Assembly (NCBI GenBank): GCA_946415365.1
Contig: CAMKSE010000024.1
Location: 1-59,264, forward strand
Direction of reading: 5' to 3'
DNA from: an uncultured Prevotellaceae bacterium
Lineage (GTDB): Bacteria > Bacteroidota > Bacteroidia > Bacteroidales > Bacteroidaceae
Length of the DNA: 59,264 nt
A program made the position numbers and the translations under genes. The notes under the pieces were generated by a model. The model was not told where the DNA came from. It saw only the letters and a program-made list of their open reading frames with translations, and did no database searches. Shown here in pieces: positions 33,030 to 41,577 of the stretch (position 1 is the first letter of the stretch; every line of letters begins with the position of its first letter).

Positions 33030-33073
33030 CCCTTTAACTTCCCTATAACTTCCTTTTAACTTCCCTTTAACTT
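33030..33073. repeat. Four 11-base tandem units
   Basis: Units CCCTTTAACTT, CCCTATAACTT, CCTTTTAACTT and CCCTTTAACTT, in perfect 11-base register, with a partial fifth unit (CCCTTAAA). They fill the gap between the exporter and DUF4924 genes. The period is one DNA helical turn. Confidence 0.8.
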
Positions 33074-33081
33074 CCCTTAAA

Positions 33082-33747
33082 TTAAAAGAACCTCAACAGG
33101 TTCGTGGTCGTTCCCAACAGCATCAGCACGCTACCCACAATCACCGCCACGCCGATAATCTGGTTGATGATGCGAATACCAGCCGTATCAAACTTCGTCC
33201 GGATTCTGTCCACCAGCCACGTCAGTCCCCACCACCACAGCAGAGCCCCTCCCACGATACTGGCAAAGCCCACCAGCATCTCAAAAGGATGGTCGGGCAG
33301 CACAAAGGCGAACTGCGCATACATGGCGAGGAAGAGGAAGATGATCAGCGGATTGGAGAACGTCACGAGGAAGGCCGTCCATGAGTTATACCACAGCGTA
33401 CCCTTCTGTTGCCCTGACTGGTGCATCTTCCGCGTAGGATCGCTCTTATATGTGTACAGTCCGAAGCACAGCAGCATCACGCTACCGCATATCTGCAGAT
33501 AGAAACGGTTCTGGTCGTTGTTGATCAAGTCCATCACGAACGACATACCGAAACCCGCGAAGCCGGCGTAGATGATGTCGCTGGCCGCAGCCCCGATGCC
33601 TGTGGCAAGCCCATACCAGCGTCCCTTGTTCAGCGTCCGTTGCACACAGAGTATGCCCACAGGCCCCATCGGAGCACTGGCAATCATCCCGATAAGGATT
33701 CCCTTAAAGATGAAATCCAATATATTAATAGGTATATGTATCGGCAT
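33082..33747 (-). CDS. LysE-family transporter
   Basis: 221 residues from the ATG at 33747 (MPIHIPINILDFIFKGILIG). Six hydrophobic segments and the signature GMIASAPMGPVGILCVQRTL are typical of LysE/RhtB exporters of amino acids. The in-frame codons up to 33951 lie beyond the -7 box and are excluded. The distance from that box to the ATG is only about 8 bases, so the message may be nearly leaderless. Substrate unknown. Confidence 0.85.
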   Translation of the reverse strand: MPIHIPINILDFIFKGILIGMIASAPMGPVGILCVQRTLNKGRWYGLATGIGAAASDIIYAGFAGFGMSFVMDLINNDQNRFYLQICGSVMLLCFGLYTYKSDPTRKMHQSGQQKGTLWYNSWTAFLVTFSNPLIIFLFLAMYAQFAFVLPDHPFEMLVGFASIVGGALLWWWGLTWLVDRIRTKFDTAGIRIINQIIGVAVIVGSVLMLLGTTTNLLRFF

Positions 33748-33754
33748 ATCGGGT

Positions 33755-33763
33755 GCAAAGGTA
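33755..33763 (-). promoter_or_regulatory. -7 box of the LysE-type gene
   Basis: TACCTTTGC on the minus strand, separated from the ATG at 33747 by only seven bases. Confidence 0.5.
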
Positions 33764-33976
33764 CGAAAATATATCGAAACGAGCGACAGTTTCGGCATAA
33801 ATCTTTTTGTTCCAAAGGAAATAATTGTCGGAAAAGGCTCCTCATTCAGAATGACATCAGCATTATTGGCCTGTTTTTGCAGATTTGTTAAAGAAATAGA
33901 AAAATACATTCTTTTACATGCACGTATGGAAGAAATGACGTATCTTTGCAAAAGGACATAAGAAGTAAAGAATTCG

Positions 33977-33985
33977 TAACTTTGT
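33977..33985 (+). promoter_or_regulatory. -7 box of the ROK kinase gene
   Basis: TAACTTTGT, 38 bases before the ATG at 34024. Another match (TATCTTTGC) is at 33941-33949. Confidence 0.45.
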
Positions 33986-34023
33986 GGCCAAATAATTAAT
34001 TATAGACATAAAACCATAATAAT

Positions 34024-35010
34024 ATGAACGAACAGAACGCAATGAAGCCGTATGTTATCGGCTTGGACTTGGGAGGAACGAACTCCGTTTTCGGCATCGT
34101 GGATGCCCGTGGTGAAATCAAGGCAACGACAGCCATTAAGACCGGCAACTACCCGACGGCCGAGGCCTATGTCGATGCCTGTATGGAAGCCCTGCCTGTG
34201 ATCATCGACCAGGTGGGCGGCATCGAGAAGATCAAGGCAATGGGCATCGGCGCCCCCAACGGTAACTACTACAAGGGCACCGTGGAGTTCGCCGCCAACC
34301 TCTCCTGGGCAAAGGACGGTGTGGTGCCCCTGGCACAGATGTTCAGCGACAGACTGGGCGGCATCCCCGTGGCGCTGACCAACGACGCCAACGCCGCAGC
34401 TATCGGTGAGATGGTCTATGGCGTGGCCCGTGGCATGAAGAACTTCATCGTTATCACATTAGGAACGGGTGTGGGCTCTGGCATCGTGGTGAACGGCCAG
34501 CTGCTCTACGGCCACGACGGTTTCGCAGGCGAGCTGGGCCATGTAATCATGGTGCGCGGCAAGGAAGGCCGTTCCTGCGGTTGCGGACGTACAGGCTGCC
34601 TGGAGGCCTACTGCTCTGCTACGGGTGTGGCCCGCACGGCTCGTGAGCTGCTGTCGAAGACCGACCGTCCGAGTCTGCTGCGCGAGCTCGACCCCGAGAA
34701 GATCACATCGCTCGACGTCTCCATCGCCGCAGGCAAGGGCGACGAGATGGCCAAGGAGATCTACGAGTTCACGGGTAAGATGCTGGGTGAGGCCTGTGCC
34801 GACTTCGCAGCCTTCTCTTCCCCTGAGGCATTCATCTTCTTCGGCGGCATGGTGAAGGCCGGCGAGCTGATCATGAAGCCCATCCGCGAGGCTTACAACG
34901 CCAGCGTGATGAACATCTTCAAGGGCAAGGCCCAGTTCCTGGTGAGCGGTCTCGACGGTGCCAGCGCCGCTGTCCTCGGAGCCTCCGCCATCGGCTGGGA
35001 GATTCAGTAA
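34024..35010 (+). CDS. ROK-family sugar kinase (glucokinase-like)
   Basis: 328 residues. The nucleotide-phosphate loop GLDLGGTNSVFGI is at about 13-25, the catalytic segment NDANAAAIGE follows, then GTGVGSGIVVNGQ. The zinc motif CGCGRTGCLEAY carries the ROK Cys ligands. Probably phosphorylates glucose or a related hexose with ATP; the precise sugar cannot be read. Met7 is an alternative start. A single-gene unit followed by a long hairpin. Confidence 0.9.
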   Translation: MNEQNAMKPYVIGLDLGGTNSVFGIVDARGEIKATTAIKTGNYPTAEAYVDACMEALPVIIDQVGGIEKIKAMGIGAPNGNYYKGTVEFAANLSWAKDGVVPLAQMFSDRLGGIPVALTNDANAAAIGEMVYGVARGMKNFIVITLGTGVGSGIVVNGQLLYGHDGFAGELGHVIMVRGKEGRSCGCGRTGCLEAYCSATGVARTARELLSKTDRPSLLRELDPEKITSLDVSIAAGKGDEMAKEIYEFTGKMLGEACADFAAFSSPEAFIFFGGMVKAGELIMKPIREAYNASVMNIFKGKAQFLVSGLDGASAAVLGASAIGWEIQ

Positions 35011-35026
35011 TCATCATCGACAAACA

Positions 35027-35062
35027 AATGAGAGGGTGTGTCAACAGGCACATCCTCTCATT
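35027..35062 (+). terminator. Hairpin after the ROK kinase gene
   Basis: Stem AATGAGAGGGTGTG / CACATCCTCTCATT with an 8-base loop. The stem is strong but no T run follows, so it may be a transcript-end stabiliser rather than a classical terminator. Confidence 0.5.
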
Positions 35063-35129
35063 CATATCATTGCAAGCAAATTGAGGAATTAGATGAAAAA
35101 ACTAAAATTATAAATAAACCAATAAACGT

Positions 35130-35579
35130 ATGAAACAAAGAATCTTTAGGAAATGGTGTTGGTTACTGTTGCTGATGGCATTCCTGCCTGAGTGCGGTAT
35201 GGCGCAGACGGTTGAAAAACCATTCCTGTGTATCGAGAAGACCAACGGGGAAGTTGTCAAGTTGCCTATCACGGAAACATCACCCTATTTATGGTATGAG
35301 AGGAGTGCTAATGACAACGGCCAGATGGTGCGCTGGCTATGGGCTTATTCGTTTGGTGAATTCGTTTCTATCCCCTGTATCGAGGTCAAGAGGATGACCA
35401 CGACGTTCGAGAGTGTTGATGCCGTTAAGGCTGTCAAGATGGACGGGAACGACTCTCCGTCAGAGGTGTACAATGTGAGTGGCATCCGTATAGGCAGTAC
35501 AGCGGACATGAAAAGCCTGCCGAAGGGTGTCTATTTGGAGAAGAAAGGAAACAAAACCGCTAAATACCTGAACCGATGA
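35130..35579 (+). CDS. Small exported protein with C-terminal sorting-like segment
   Basis: 149 residues with a signal peptide (hydrophobic WLLLLMAFL, cleavage near GMAQ, residue 26). The body is beta-rich. The end (VYNVSGIRIGS, LPKGVYLEKKGNK) resembles the terminal beta domain found on many exported Bacteroidetes proteins, including type IX cargo. The stop overlaps the next start by 4 bases, so it is translationally coupled to the LRR/M64 protein and may be its partner. A similar N-terminal part (QPVTVNLASGESI and SLEPRL) occurs in the neighbour. Confidence 0.65.
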   Translation: MKQRIFRKWCWLLLLMAFLPECGMAQTVEKPFLCIEKTNGEVVKLPITETSPYLWYERSANDNGQMVRWLWAYSFGEFVSIPCIEVKRMTTTFESVDAVKAVKMDGNDSPSEVYNVSGIRIGSTADMKSLPKGVYLEKKGNKTAKYLNR

Positions 35580-37882
35580 GACGCATATTCCTTTTGTTCA
35601 CGATGATTGTAGCAACCGCCGTGAGCGCGATGGCACAGGATGAATACGAAGGACAGCCAGTCACAGTCAACCTTGCTTCGGGTGAGAGCATCACCAGTGA
35701 ATTGTCGCTTGGCAGTCTGGAACCGCGCCTTGTCAATGGCGAGATTGTCTGGATTGCGGCCGAGGGAAGCGACAGGCCTTATGAGATAAAGAACGTGACA
35801 AGCGTAGAGTTCCAGACGCCCGAGCAGAGCCTTACCGCTGCGCGAGAGGCGCTCGTCAAGTTTTATCAGGCGATGGACGGCGACCACTGGGCAAACAACA
35901 CGAACTGGTGCAGCGACAAACCTCTGGACGAGTGGTTCGGCGTGAAGACATTTGGTTACCCCTATGTTTGGGAACTGAATCTGTTGAACAACAGTCTGAA
36001 GGGTGAACTGCCCGATAAAGGCGTGTTCTCGGGGATGGGACCAATCGCGTCAATTTTTCTGGGATCAGACGGGGAAGCTGGCAATCTGACGAAGAACCAG
36101 ATATCGGGTACGATTCCTTCTGACTGGATTAGGAATTCCAATCTATTGCAGATTAGGGCATACAATAACCAGTTGACAGGCGAACTGCCGGAGGAACTAT
36201 TTGAACTTCCCTACTTCTCCTATCTGGATATCTCCGAAAACCAGATGACCGGAAATATTCCCTCCGGTATTGTCAGGCTGATGAATGATAAGTCTGTGAA
36301 CATCTGGGGCAATGACTTTAGTGGCACGGTGCCTGAGGCCATCGTCAACCACCCGAACTTTCATCTGATTTGGAACAGCATCATTCCACAGAGCGGACAC
36401 CTCACCTTACCTGACATCCCGGGATACCGTCTGCCGGTAAGGGATCTGGATGGTAACACCTTCAACACGGCCGATGTCTACAAGAACAATACCTACACCC
36501 TCATCTTTAACTACTGGATGGCACGCGGTGACTTCATGGGCAAGCTGAAGAAAGCCTATGACTCCTACAAGAGCAAGGGTTTTGAGGTGCTGGGCATGGC
36601 TCCCGGTGACATCGATGAGATAAATGAGTTTATTCACACCAACAATGTCTCGTGGCTCAACCTCGACCCGAAGACCTTCACCGAATATTTTGGCTGGTAT
36701 TATGCCTATGTGAACTTCATCAACCTGATTGACAAAGACGGGAACATCGTGTTCACCAGCATCATGGATGACGATGGCAAGGCGGAGGATCAGTGGGGGA
36801 CGAGTACGCGCGACCAGAAAGTGTTCGACGTGCTGGCCGAGAAGTTCGGAAAGGCGGATTTCACACCCTACGCCTCCACGGACTTCTCGCGCGACGGTGA
36901 GGTGCTCACGCTCCAGAAGGCGAGCAAGGGCAATGGTGTGGACATCGTGTTCGTCGGCAACTGCTTCGTCGACAAAGACATGGAGCCTGGCGGCTTTTAT
37001 GAGCAGAAGATGACACAGGCCATGGAGCAGTTCTTCTCCTATGAGCCATACACCTCACTGCGCGACCGCTTCAACGTATATGCCGTCAAGGCGGTGTCGC
37101 CAAACGCAGAGATGTTTGAGGGTTGCCAACAGGCGATTGCCAGCGATGCCGACGCGTTCAACTATGCGAAGAAGGTGAAGGACCTGATACCCGACCGTCC
37201 CCTGCGCGTGAACGTCATTTACAACACCCTCAACGGCGGACGCAGCTACACCACCATGTACGACGATCATTCCTATGTCGCCGTGATGCTAACCGGTGTC
37301 AATCGTGTCCTCAACCATGAGGGCGGCGGTCACGGCATAGGCAGGCTCTATGACGAATATGTCGAAAACAACGGAAGTACGGCCACCGACGAGGCCAAGG
37401 ACTATTTCGAGAGGATGTGGAGCGACCACGGCCTCGGCGCCAACATCGACATTCATGCCGACGTGAAGGAGACGCGCTGGGCGCACTTCGCAGCCGACGG
37501 CCGCTATACCGGCGAGAAGCTGGGGGCATACGAGGGCGGCGGCGGTTTCCAGTTCGGTATCTACCGTCCTACGGAGAACAGCATGATGCGCTATAACGAC
37601 ATGCCGTTCAACGCTCCGTCGCGCGAGGCCATCTACAAGAACGTCATGAAGGAGAGCGAAGGCGCGGGCTGGAAGTATGACTATGAAACCTTCGTCAATT
37701 TTGACGCCAAGGGTCGCGAACAGTTCGTGTCAGAGCTGAATGCGGCTAAGTCGCGCGCCATGAAGACAGACGGGCAGTCACCCGCCACTGACAAGAAGCC
37801 CCAGACATTGCCGCCCGTCATAGTTCGTGGCACATGGCAGGATGCCTTGAAGAATCCGATAAAGATCAAATATCATGATTGA
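35576..37882 (+). CDS. Exported LRR / thioredoxin-like / M64-type metallopeptidase protein
   Basis: 768 residues, signal peptide ending at SAMAQ (about 21). Residues about 85-270 contain plant-type LRRs (LTGELPEELFELPYFSYLDI) introduced by FYQAMDGDHWANNTNW. About 285-425 looks like a TlpA/thioredoxin fold (TYTLIFNYW, GFEVLGMAPGD), but the CxxC place reads WMARGD, so it is not redox-active. About 440-768 resembles M64 (IgA-type) peptidases, with HEGGGHGIGRLYDEY at 581-595. The spacing His581-Glu582-x3-His586 is one residue longer than HExxH, although the downstream DEY is kept. A secreted protease or adhesin acting outside the cell is likely; activity is uncertain. Confidence 0.8.
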   Translation: MRRIFLLFTMIVATAVSAMAQDEYEGQPVTVNLASGESITSELSLGSLEPRLVNGEIVWIAAEGSDRPYEIKNVTSVEFQTPEQSLTAAREALVKFYQAMDGDHWANNTNWCSDKPLDEWFGVKTFGYPYVWELNLLNNSLKGELPDKGVFSGMGPIASIFLGSDGEAGNLTKNQISGTIPSDWIRNSNLLQIRAYNNQLTGELPEELFELPYFSYLDISENQMTGNIPSGIVRLMNDKSVNIWGNDFSGTVPEAIVNHPNFHLIWNSIIPQSGHLTLPDIPGYRLPVRDLDGNTFNTADVYKNNTYTLIFNYWMARGDFMGKLKKAYDSYKSKGFEVLGMAPGDIDEINEFIHTNNVSWLNLDPKTFTEYFGWYYAYVNFINLIDKDGNIVFTSIMDDDGKAEDQWGTSTRDQKVFDVLAEKFGKADFTPYASTDFSRDGEVLTLQKASKGNGVDIVFVGNCFVDKDMEPGGFYEQKMTQAMEQFFSYEPYTSLRDRFNVYAVKAVSPNAEMFEGCQQAIASDADAFNYAKKVKDLIPDRPLRVNVIYNTLNGGRSYTTMYDDHSYVAVMLTGVNRVLNHEGGGHGIGRLYDEYVENNGSTATDEAKDYFERMWSDHGLGANIDIHADVKETRWAHFAADGRYTGEKLGAYEGGGGFQFGIYRPTENSMMRYNDMPFNAPSREAIYKNVMKESEGAGWKYDYETFVNFDAKGREQFVSELNAAKSRAMKTDGQSPATDKKPQTLPPVIVRGTWQDALKNPIKIKYHD

Positions 37883-37925
37883 ATAATCCTCAAGTAACAA
37901 CATCGCAGTTGACCCAAATATTTAA

Positions 37926-37957
37926 AAATGAGCAGCCAATCACGGTTGCTCATTTTA
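37926..37957 (+). terminator. Terminator after the LRR/M64 gene
   Basis: AATGAGCAGCC / GGTTGCTCATT stem with a 6-base loop, then TTAC; a moderately good intrinsic terminator. Confidence 0.55.
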
Positions 37958-38063
37958 CATGATAGGGTCCCTTAAAAACTGTGATACTTTGATCTGTGTG
38001 AACGATGAAGGCGGCGAGGACGCTACCATACATCCTCAAGAAAAATGGTCGATTTTTAAAAAC

Positions 38064-38234
38064 CTTACACTTTTGCTTATATCTGTTTGATATACAGGTT
38101 ATTACATCGAATGTAGGTTCTTTAAAATCTTACACTACCTACACTAAGGTAAAACAACTTGTTTTACTTATATAAAGCCATGTTATTCGTTCGTTGAAGC
38201 CATGTTAACGGCAGTAAAACAACTTGTTTTACTT
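38064..38234. repeat. Dispersed TTACACT/GTAAAACAA repeat, copy 2
   Basis: Same block order as 10010-10180. Two perfect palindromes GTAAAACAA-C-TTGTTTTAC lie at 38149-38167 and 38214-38232, 65 bases apart; in copy 1 the two are 66 bases apart. Confidence 0.75.
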
Positions 38235-38269
38235 ATGGCAATCCTATCGCTTCAATCTTTACAAAGATT

Positions 38270-38743
38270 TTACCTGCTTGTCGGGACCATATGGTACTCC
38301 ATGAGGCGACGCTCGGCCAGCTCGGCATACTTGGTGCCGGGACGGCCGTAGTTGGCGTAGGGATAGATGGAGATGCCGCCACGAGGGGTGAAGAGCCCGA
38401 CGACCTCAATGTACTTGGGGTCCATCAGGCGCACCAGATCTTTCATGATGGTATTCACGCAGTCCTCATGGAAATCGCCGTGGTTGCGGAAAGAGAAGAG
38501 ATAGAGCTTCAGGCTCTTCGACTCCACCATGCGCTGGCCGGGGATATAGAGGATCTTGATCTCAGCAAAGTCGGGCTGGCCCGTAATGGGACAGAGCGAC
38601 GTGAACTCCGGACAATTGAACTGCACCCAATAGTCGTTGTCGGGATGACGGTTCTCAAACGTCTCCAGCACCTCAGGAGCATAGTCCATCTTGTATTCGG
38701 TCTTACGGCCGAGGGCCTGAAGCCCTTCTCCTTCTCTCATCAT
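38270..38743 (-). CDS. queF: NADPH-dependent preQ0 reductase QueF
   Basis: 157 residues, the short unimodular type. The catalytic Cys51 sits in EFTSLCPITGQPDF with Asp58. The family NADPH motif ESKSLKLYLFSFRNHGDFHE follows. It reduces 7-cyano-7-deazaguanine to preQ1 in queuosine synthesis. The start overlaps the end of the transporter gene by 4 bases. Confidence 0.93.
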   Translation of the reverse strand: MMREGEGLQALGRKTEYKMDYAPEVLETFENRHPDNDYWVQFNCPEFTSLCPITGQPDFAEIKILYIPGQRMVESKSLKLYLFSFRNHGDFHEDCVNTIMKDLVRLMDPKYIEVVGLFTPRGGISIYPYANYGRPGTKYAELAERRLMEYHMVPTSR

Positions 38744-39429
38744 AGTTCTTTCACCTTAAAAATATTATACGCAATGCCGTTGTCGTAGACATCCTCGTGG
38801 TCGTGTTTCTTCGTGAACTTCACCACACGGATGGTGAGGGGCAGGGCTATCACCTCGTAGAAGCTCTTCAGCAGCACCTGGGTGATGACCAGCGAGGGCA
38901 TCTCCTCCCAGGGCAGCACGAAACTGAATGCCAGAGGGAAGAAGATGATAGAGTCGGTCAGCTCACCGAACACGGTGCTGAGGACGGCGCGGGCTGAGAA
39001 ATTACGTCCAGCGGACGACACCTTCATGCGACTCATCACGTAGGCATTGATGAACGAGCCTGCCAGGAAGGCGATAAACGAAGCTGCCGCGATGCGGGGA
39101 GCCAGGCCGAAGATGGCGTGGAAAGCTTCGTTGCGGTCCCAGTAGGGGGCGCCGGGAATGAAGTCGGCAAGGGCACCCATGGCCACGAAGAAGAAGTTCA
39201 TGGCGAAGCCGAGCCAGATGAGCAGGCGGGTGCGGCGGTAACCCCACACTTCGCAGACCACGTCGTTGATGATGTAACTGACGGGGAACACCAGCAGGCC
39301 GCCTGTGAAGTTGGCCGGTCCCCACGAAATTTGCTTTGTTTCCAATACGTTTGCCGTAATCAGGCAGACGCAGAACAGAATGCTGTAAAACATGAACAGC
39401 ACACTGATACGTTGTTTACTGTCTTTCAT
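38740..39429 (-). CDS. Queuosine precursor transporter (YhhQ/DUF165 family)
   Basis: 229 residues with about six membrane helices. Family blocks are LLVFPVSYIINDVVCEVWGY (near residue 45) and a loop with FSARAVLSTVFGELTDSIIF. It imports preQ0 or preQ1. Coupling to queF fits uptake of preQ0 followed by reduction. A small hairpin lies in the leader. Confidence 0.88.
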   Translation of the reverse strand: MKDSKQRISVLFMFYSILFCVCLITANVLETKQISWGPANFTGGLLVFPVSYIINDVVCEVWGYRRTRLLIWLGFAMNFFFVAMGALADFIPGAPYWDRNEAFHAIFGLAPRIAAASFIAFLAGSFINAYVMSRMKVSSAGRNFSARAVLSTVFGELTDSIIFFPLAFSFVLPWEEMPSLVITQVLLKSFYEVIALPLTIRVVKFTKKHDHEDVYDNGIAYNIFKVKEL

Positions 39430-39447
39430 TTGTTTGTTTTGTTTAAG

Positions 39448-39465
39448 GGGGTATTCATCGACCCC
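39448..39465 (-). promoter_or_regulatory. Small hairpin in the leader of the queuosine genes
   Basis: Minus strand GGGGT-CGATGAAT-ACCCC followed by an A/C-rich tail (CTTAAACAAAACAAACAA) running to the transporter ATG. Hairpin plus A-rich tail recalls preQ1-I riboswitches in outline, but the tail cannot pair with the loop as the class requires. Call it a leader hairpin or weak terminator of the antiporter gene. Confidence 0.3.
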
Positions 39466-39474
39466 TGTGTTTTC

Positions 39475-40461
39475 TTAAAGGAGGTAGAACAGCCAGCACA
39501 TATAGACCACGAAACTGCCTACAAGAACTGCAGCCTCCCGCCTGGATACGTAATACTTGGTGAAAGCGAAGAGCCAAAGGAAGCCTATGCTCACAAGCAG
39601 CACCATCAGGTCGACAATCGTGATACCCATGATGCGCAGGGGATGGACGAACGCCGTGAGACCCAGGATGAGCAGGATGTTGAACACGTTGGAACCAATG
39701 ACGTTGCCTATGGCAAGTGCAGAACGCCCCTTGTAGGCAGCCACCACACTCGTGGCGAGTTCAGGCAGCGACGTGCCACCAGCCACGATGGTCAGGCCGA
39801 TCACACTCTGACGCACACCGAAACGGTGAGCGACGTAGGTGGCTGCGTCGACGAACAGATTACTGCCGAAGATCAGACAGGCCAAGCCGAACACAATCCA
39901 GAAAAGGTTACGGCCCAGATGGGAATAGTCCTTTGGCAGCTCGGCATTATCCTCCAGTTCCTCTTCGGTAGGCATCAGCCCTTCCTTCTTGGCCTCATGG
40001 AAAGTATAGATCATGAATGCCATAAAGCCGAGCAGCAGAATGAGACCGTCGGAACGGCTTATCTCATTGCCCCAGAGGTGAGGTGAGTCCATATCGTCGA
40101 AACAGAGTACGAACAGCAGCAGGGAGGCAAAAACGGCAAAGGGGATATCCTTCTTGACAGTGGACTTGGCCACCACCATCGGAGCCACCAGCGCCGAACA
40201 GCCTACGATGAGCGTCGTGTTAAATATATTCGACCCGATGACATTACCTACAGACAGGTCTGCCGTACCCTTCAGGGCAGAGACAAGACTGACGAACAGT
40301 TCTGGTGCCGATGTGCCGGCAGCCACGATGGTCAGACCGATAATAATCTCCGGCACATGCATGCCGCGAGCCAGGGAGGAGGCTCCCTCCGTCAGACGGT
40401 CAGCACCCCAGATGACGAGTGCAGCACCAATAACAATGTAAAGAATATTCAACCAAGTCAT
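39475..40461 (-). CDS. Calcium/sodium antiporter (CaCA family)
   Basis: 328 residues, two homologous halves of about five helices each. The alpha-repeats contain GLTIVAAGTSAPELFVSLVS (near 43-62) and GLTIVAGGTSLPELATSVVA (near 225), carrying the ion-binding Glu residues. It exchanges Ca2+ for Na+ across the inner membrane. It precedes the queuosine genes by 45 bases and follows hslR by 41. Confidence 0.92.
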   Translation of the reverse strand: MTWLNILYIVIGAALVIWGADRLTEGASSLARGMHVPEIIIGLTIVAAGTSAPELFVSLVSALKGTADLSVGNVIGSNIFNTTLIVGCSALVAPMVVAKSTVKKDIPFAVFASLLLFVLCFDDMDSPHLWGNEISRSDGLILLLGFMAFMIYTFHEAKKEGLMPTEEELEDNAELPKDYSHLGRNLFWIVFGLACLIFGSNLFVDAATYVAHRFGVRQSVIGLTIVAGGTSLPELATSVVAAYKGRSALAIGNVIGSNVFNILLILGLTAFVHPLRIMGITIVDLMVLLVSIGFLWLFAFTKYYVSRREAAVLVGSFVVYMCWLFYLL

Positions 40462-40502
40462 ACGCTCAAACTATTCTCTTCTCACGCTTCACAATTCTGT
40501 TT

Positions 40503-40940
40503 TCACTCTTCGTCCTCATCGTCCCAGTCGTCGCCAAAGAACGAATCATAGTCACCTTCCAGCGAAGGCCCTACAAAAGCGTCCATAGCACGCCGGTCTT
40601 TCTTGGTGGGACGGCCTGTACCACGGGCTCTGTTCACGAAGCCGCTGATGCGGTTCATCTCCAACAGCTCGTACTGGTCGGGCGTTGTCACATTCTCATA
40701 GATCTCAGGCAGGAGCTTCGCCCCTACCCTCTGCTCGATGGTCTTCAGAATACGGAACGAGTAGGTCACGGGAGGCTTACGGACACTTACCGTCTCACCG
40801 GCCTTCACCATGTGGGAGGGTTTCACGTTGACACCTCCGATGGTCACCCGCCCGTTCTTACAGGCGTCGGCAGCGATAGACCGCGTCTTGAAGATACGTG
40901 CGGCCCAAAGCCATTTGTCGATTCTTGCAACCTCAGACAT
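40503..40940 (-). CDS. hslR: S4-domain RNA-binding protein, Hsp15 family
   Basis: 145 residues with an S4 domain at about 5-60 (RIDKWLWAARIFKTRSIA, GRVTIGGVNVKPS) and an acidic tail (DDWDDEDEE). Hsp15 binds stalled 50S subunits carrying peptidyl-tRNA. It overlaps pth by 8 bases, which fits a common role in rescue of peptidyl-tRNA. Confidence 0.85.
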   Translation of the reverse strand: MSEVARIDKWLWAARIFKTRSIAADACKNGRVTIGGVNVKPSHMVKAGETVSVRKPPVTYSFRILKTIEQRVGAKLLPEIYENVTTPDQYELLEMNRISGFVNRARGTGRPTKKDRRAMDAFVGPSLEGDYDSFFGDDWDDEDEE

Positions 40941-41559
40941 TCTCCGACGCTCCTTTCTCTTCTGCTTGCTTCACCTCTTTTACCTTCTTGGCTTTCCCAA
41001 GTTTGTTGTACTGGTTCATCGTGATGTCGATACCTGCCAGCACAAAACTCTTGATAATCTCGGCGCAAAGGTCGATTCTGGGCTGGAGAGCCTTCAGCTC
41101 GTCTTCAGAATAGCGACCCAACACCCAGTCAACCTGCATACCTCGGGGAAAATCGTTGCCGATACCCATACGCAGACGGGCATAGTCCTGACCTATCAGC
41201 TGTTGGATATGTCCGAGACCGTTGTGCCCACCATTACTGCCTCCGGTCTTCAGGCGGAAATCACCCAGGGGCAGGGCCACATCGTCGCTGATGACGAGCA
41301 GCCGCGACTGGTCGATGTTCTCCTTGTTCAGCCAGTAGCGCACGGCATTGCCACTGAGGTTCATGAACGTAGAGGGTTTCAACAAGAAGACCTTACGGCC
41401 CTTCAGCGTGGTCTCAGCCACAAAGCCGTAGCGACGATCGTCAAAATGAATATTGGATGCCTTAGCAAAAGCATCCAATACCATAAACCCTGTATTGTGG
41501 CGGGTCAGTTCGTATTCGTCACCGACATTGCCCAAGCCAACAATCAAGTACTTGTCCAT
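40933..41559 (-). CDS. pth: Peptidyl-tRNA hydrolase
   Basis: 208 residues. GLGNVGDEYELTRHNTGFMV holds Asn11 and the catalytic His21; the downstream GGSNGGHNGLGHI and RMGIGNDFP segments are typical. It releases peptides from tRNAs that drop off ribosomes. It is 18 bases after rplY, the usual neighbour of pth. Confidence 0.95.
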   Translation of the reverse strand: MDKYLIVGLGNVGDEYELTRHNTGFMVLDAFAKASNIHFDDRRYGFVAETTLKGRKVFLLKPSTFMNLSGNAVRYWLNKENIDQSRLLVISDDVALPLGDFRLKTGGSNGGHNGLGHIQQLIGQDYARLRMGIGNDFPRGMQVDWVLGRYSEDELKALQPRIDLCAEIIKSFVLAGIDITMNQYNKLGKAKKVKEVKQAEEKGASENV

Positions 41560-41577
41560 TCCCTCGCGCTTTGGAGA

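Larger units (their letters stand above)
37883..38269. other. Intergenic region with terminator and dispersed repeat
   Basis: About 390 bases without a credible gene. It holds the terminator at 37926-37957 and the second copy of the TTACACT/GTAAAACAA element; 37960-38060 shows nothing recognisable. Confidence 0.6.

Noticed and set aside
39430..39474. Bona fide preQ1-I riboswitch
   Set aside because: The A-rich tail has no segment complementary to the hairpin loop, so the required pseudoknot cannot form; kept only as a finding.
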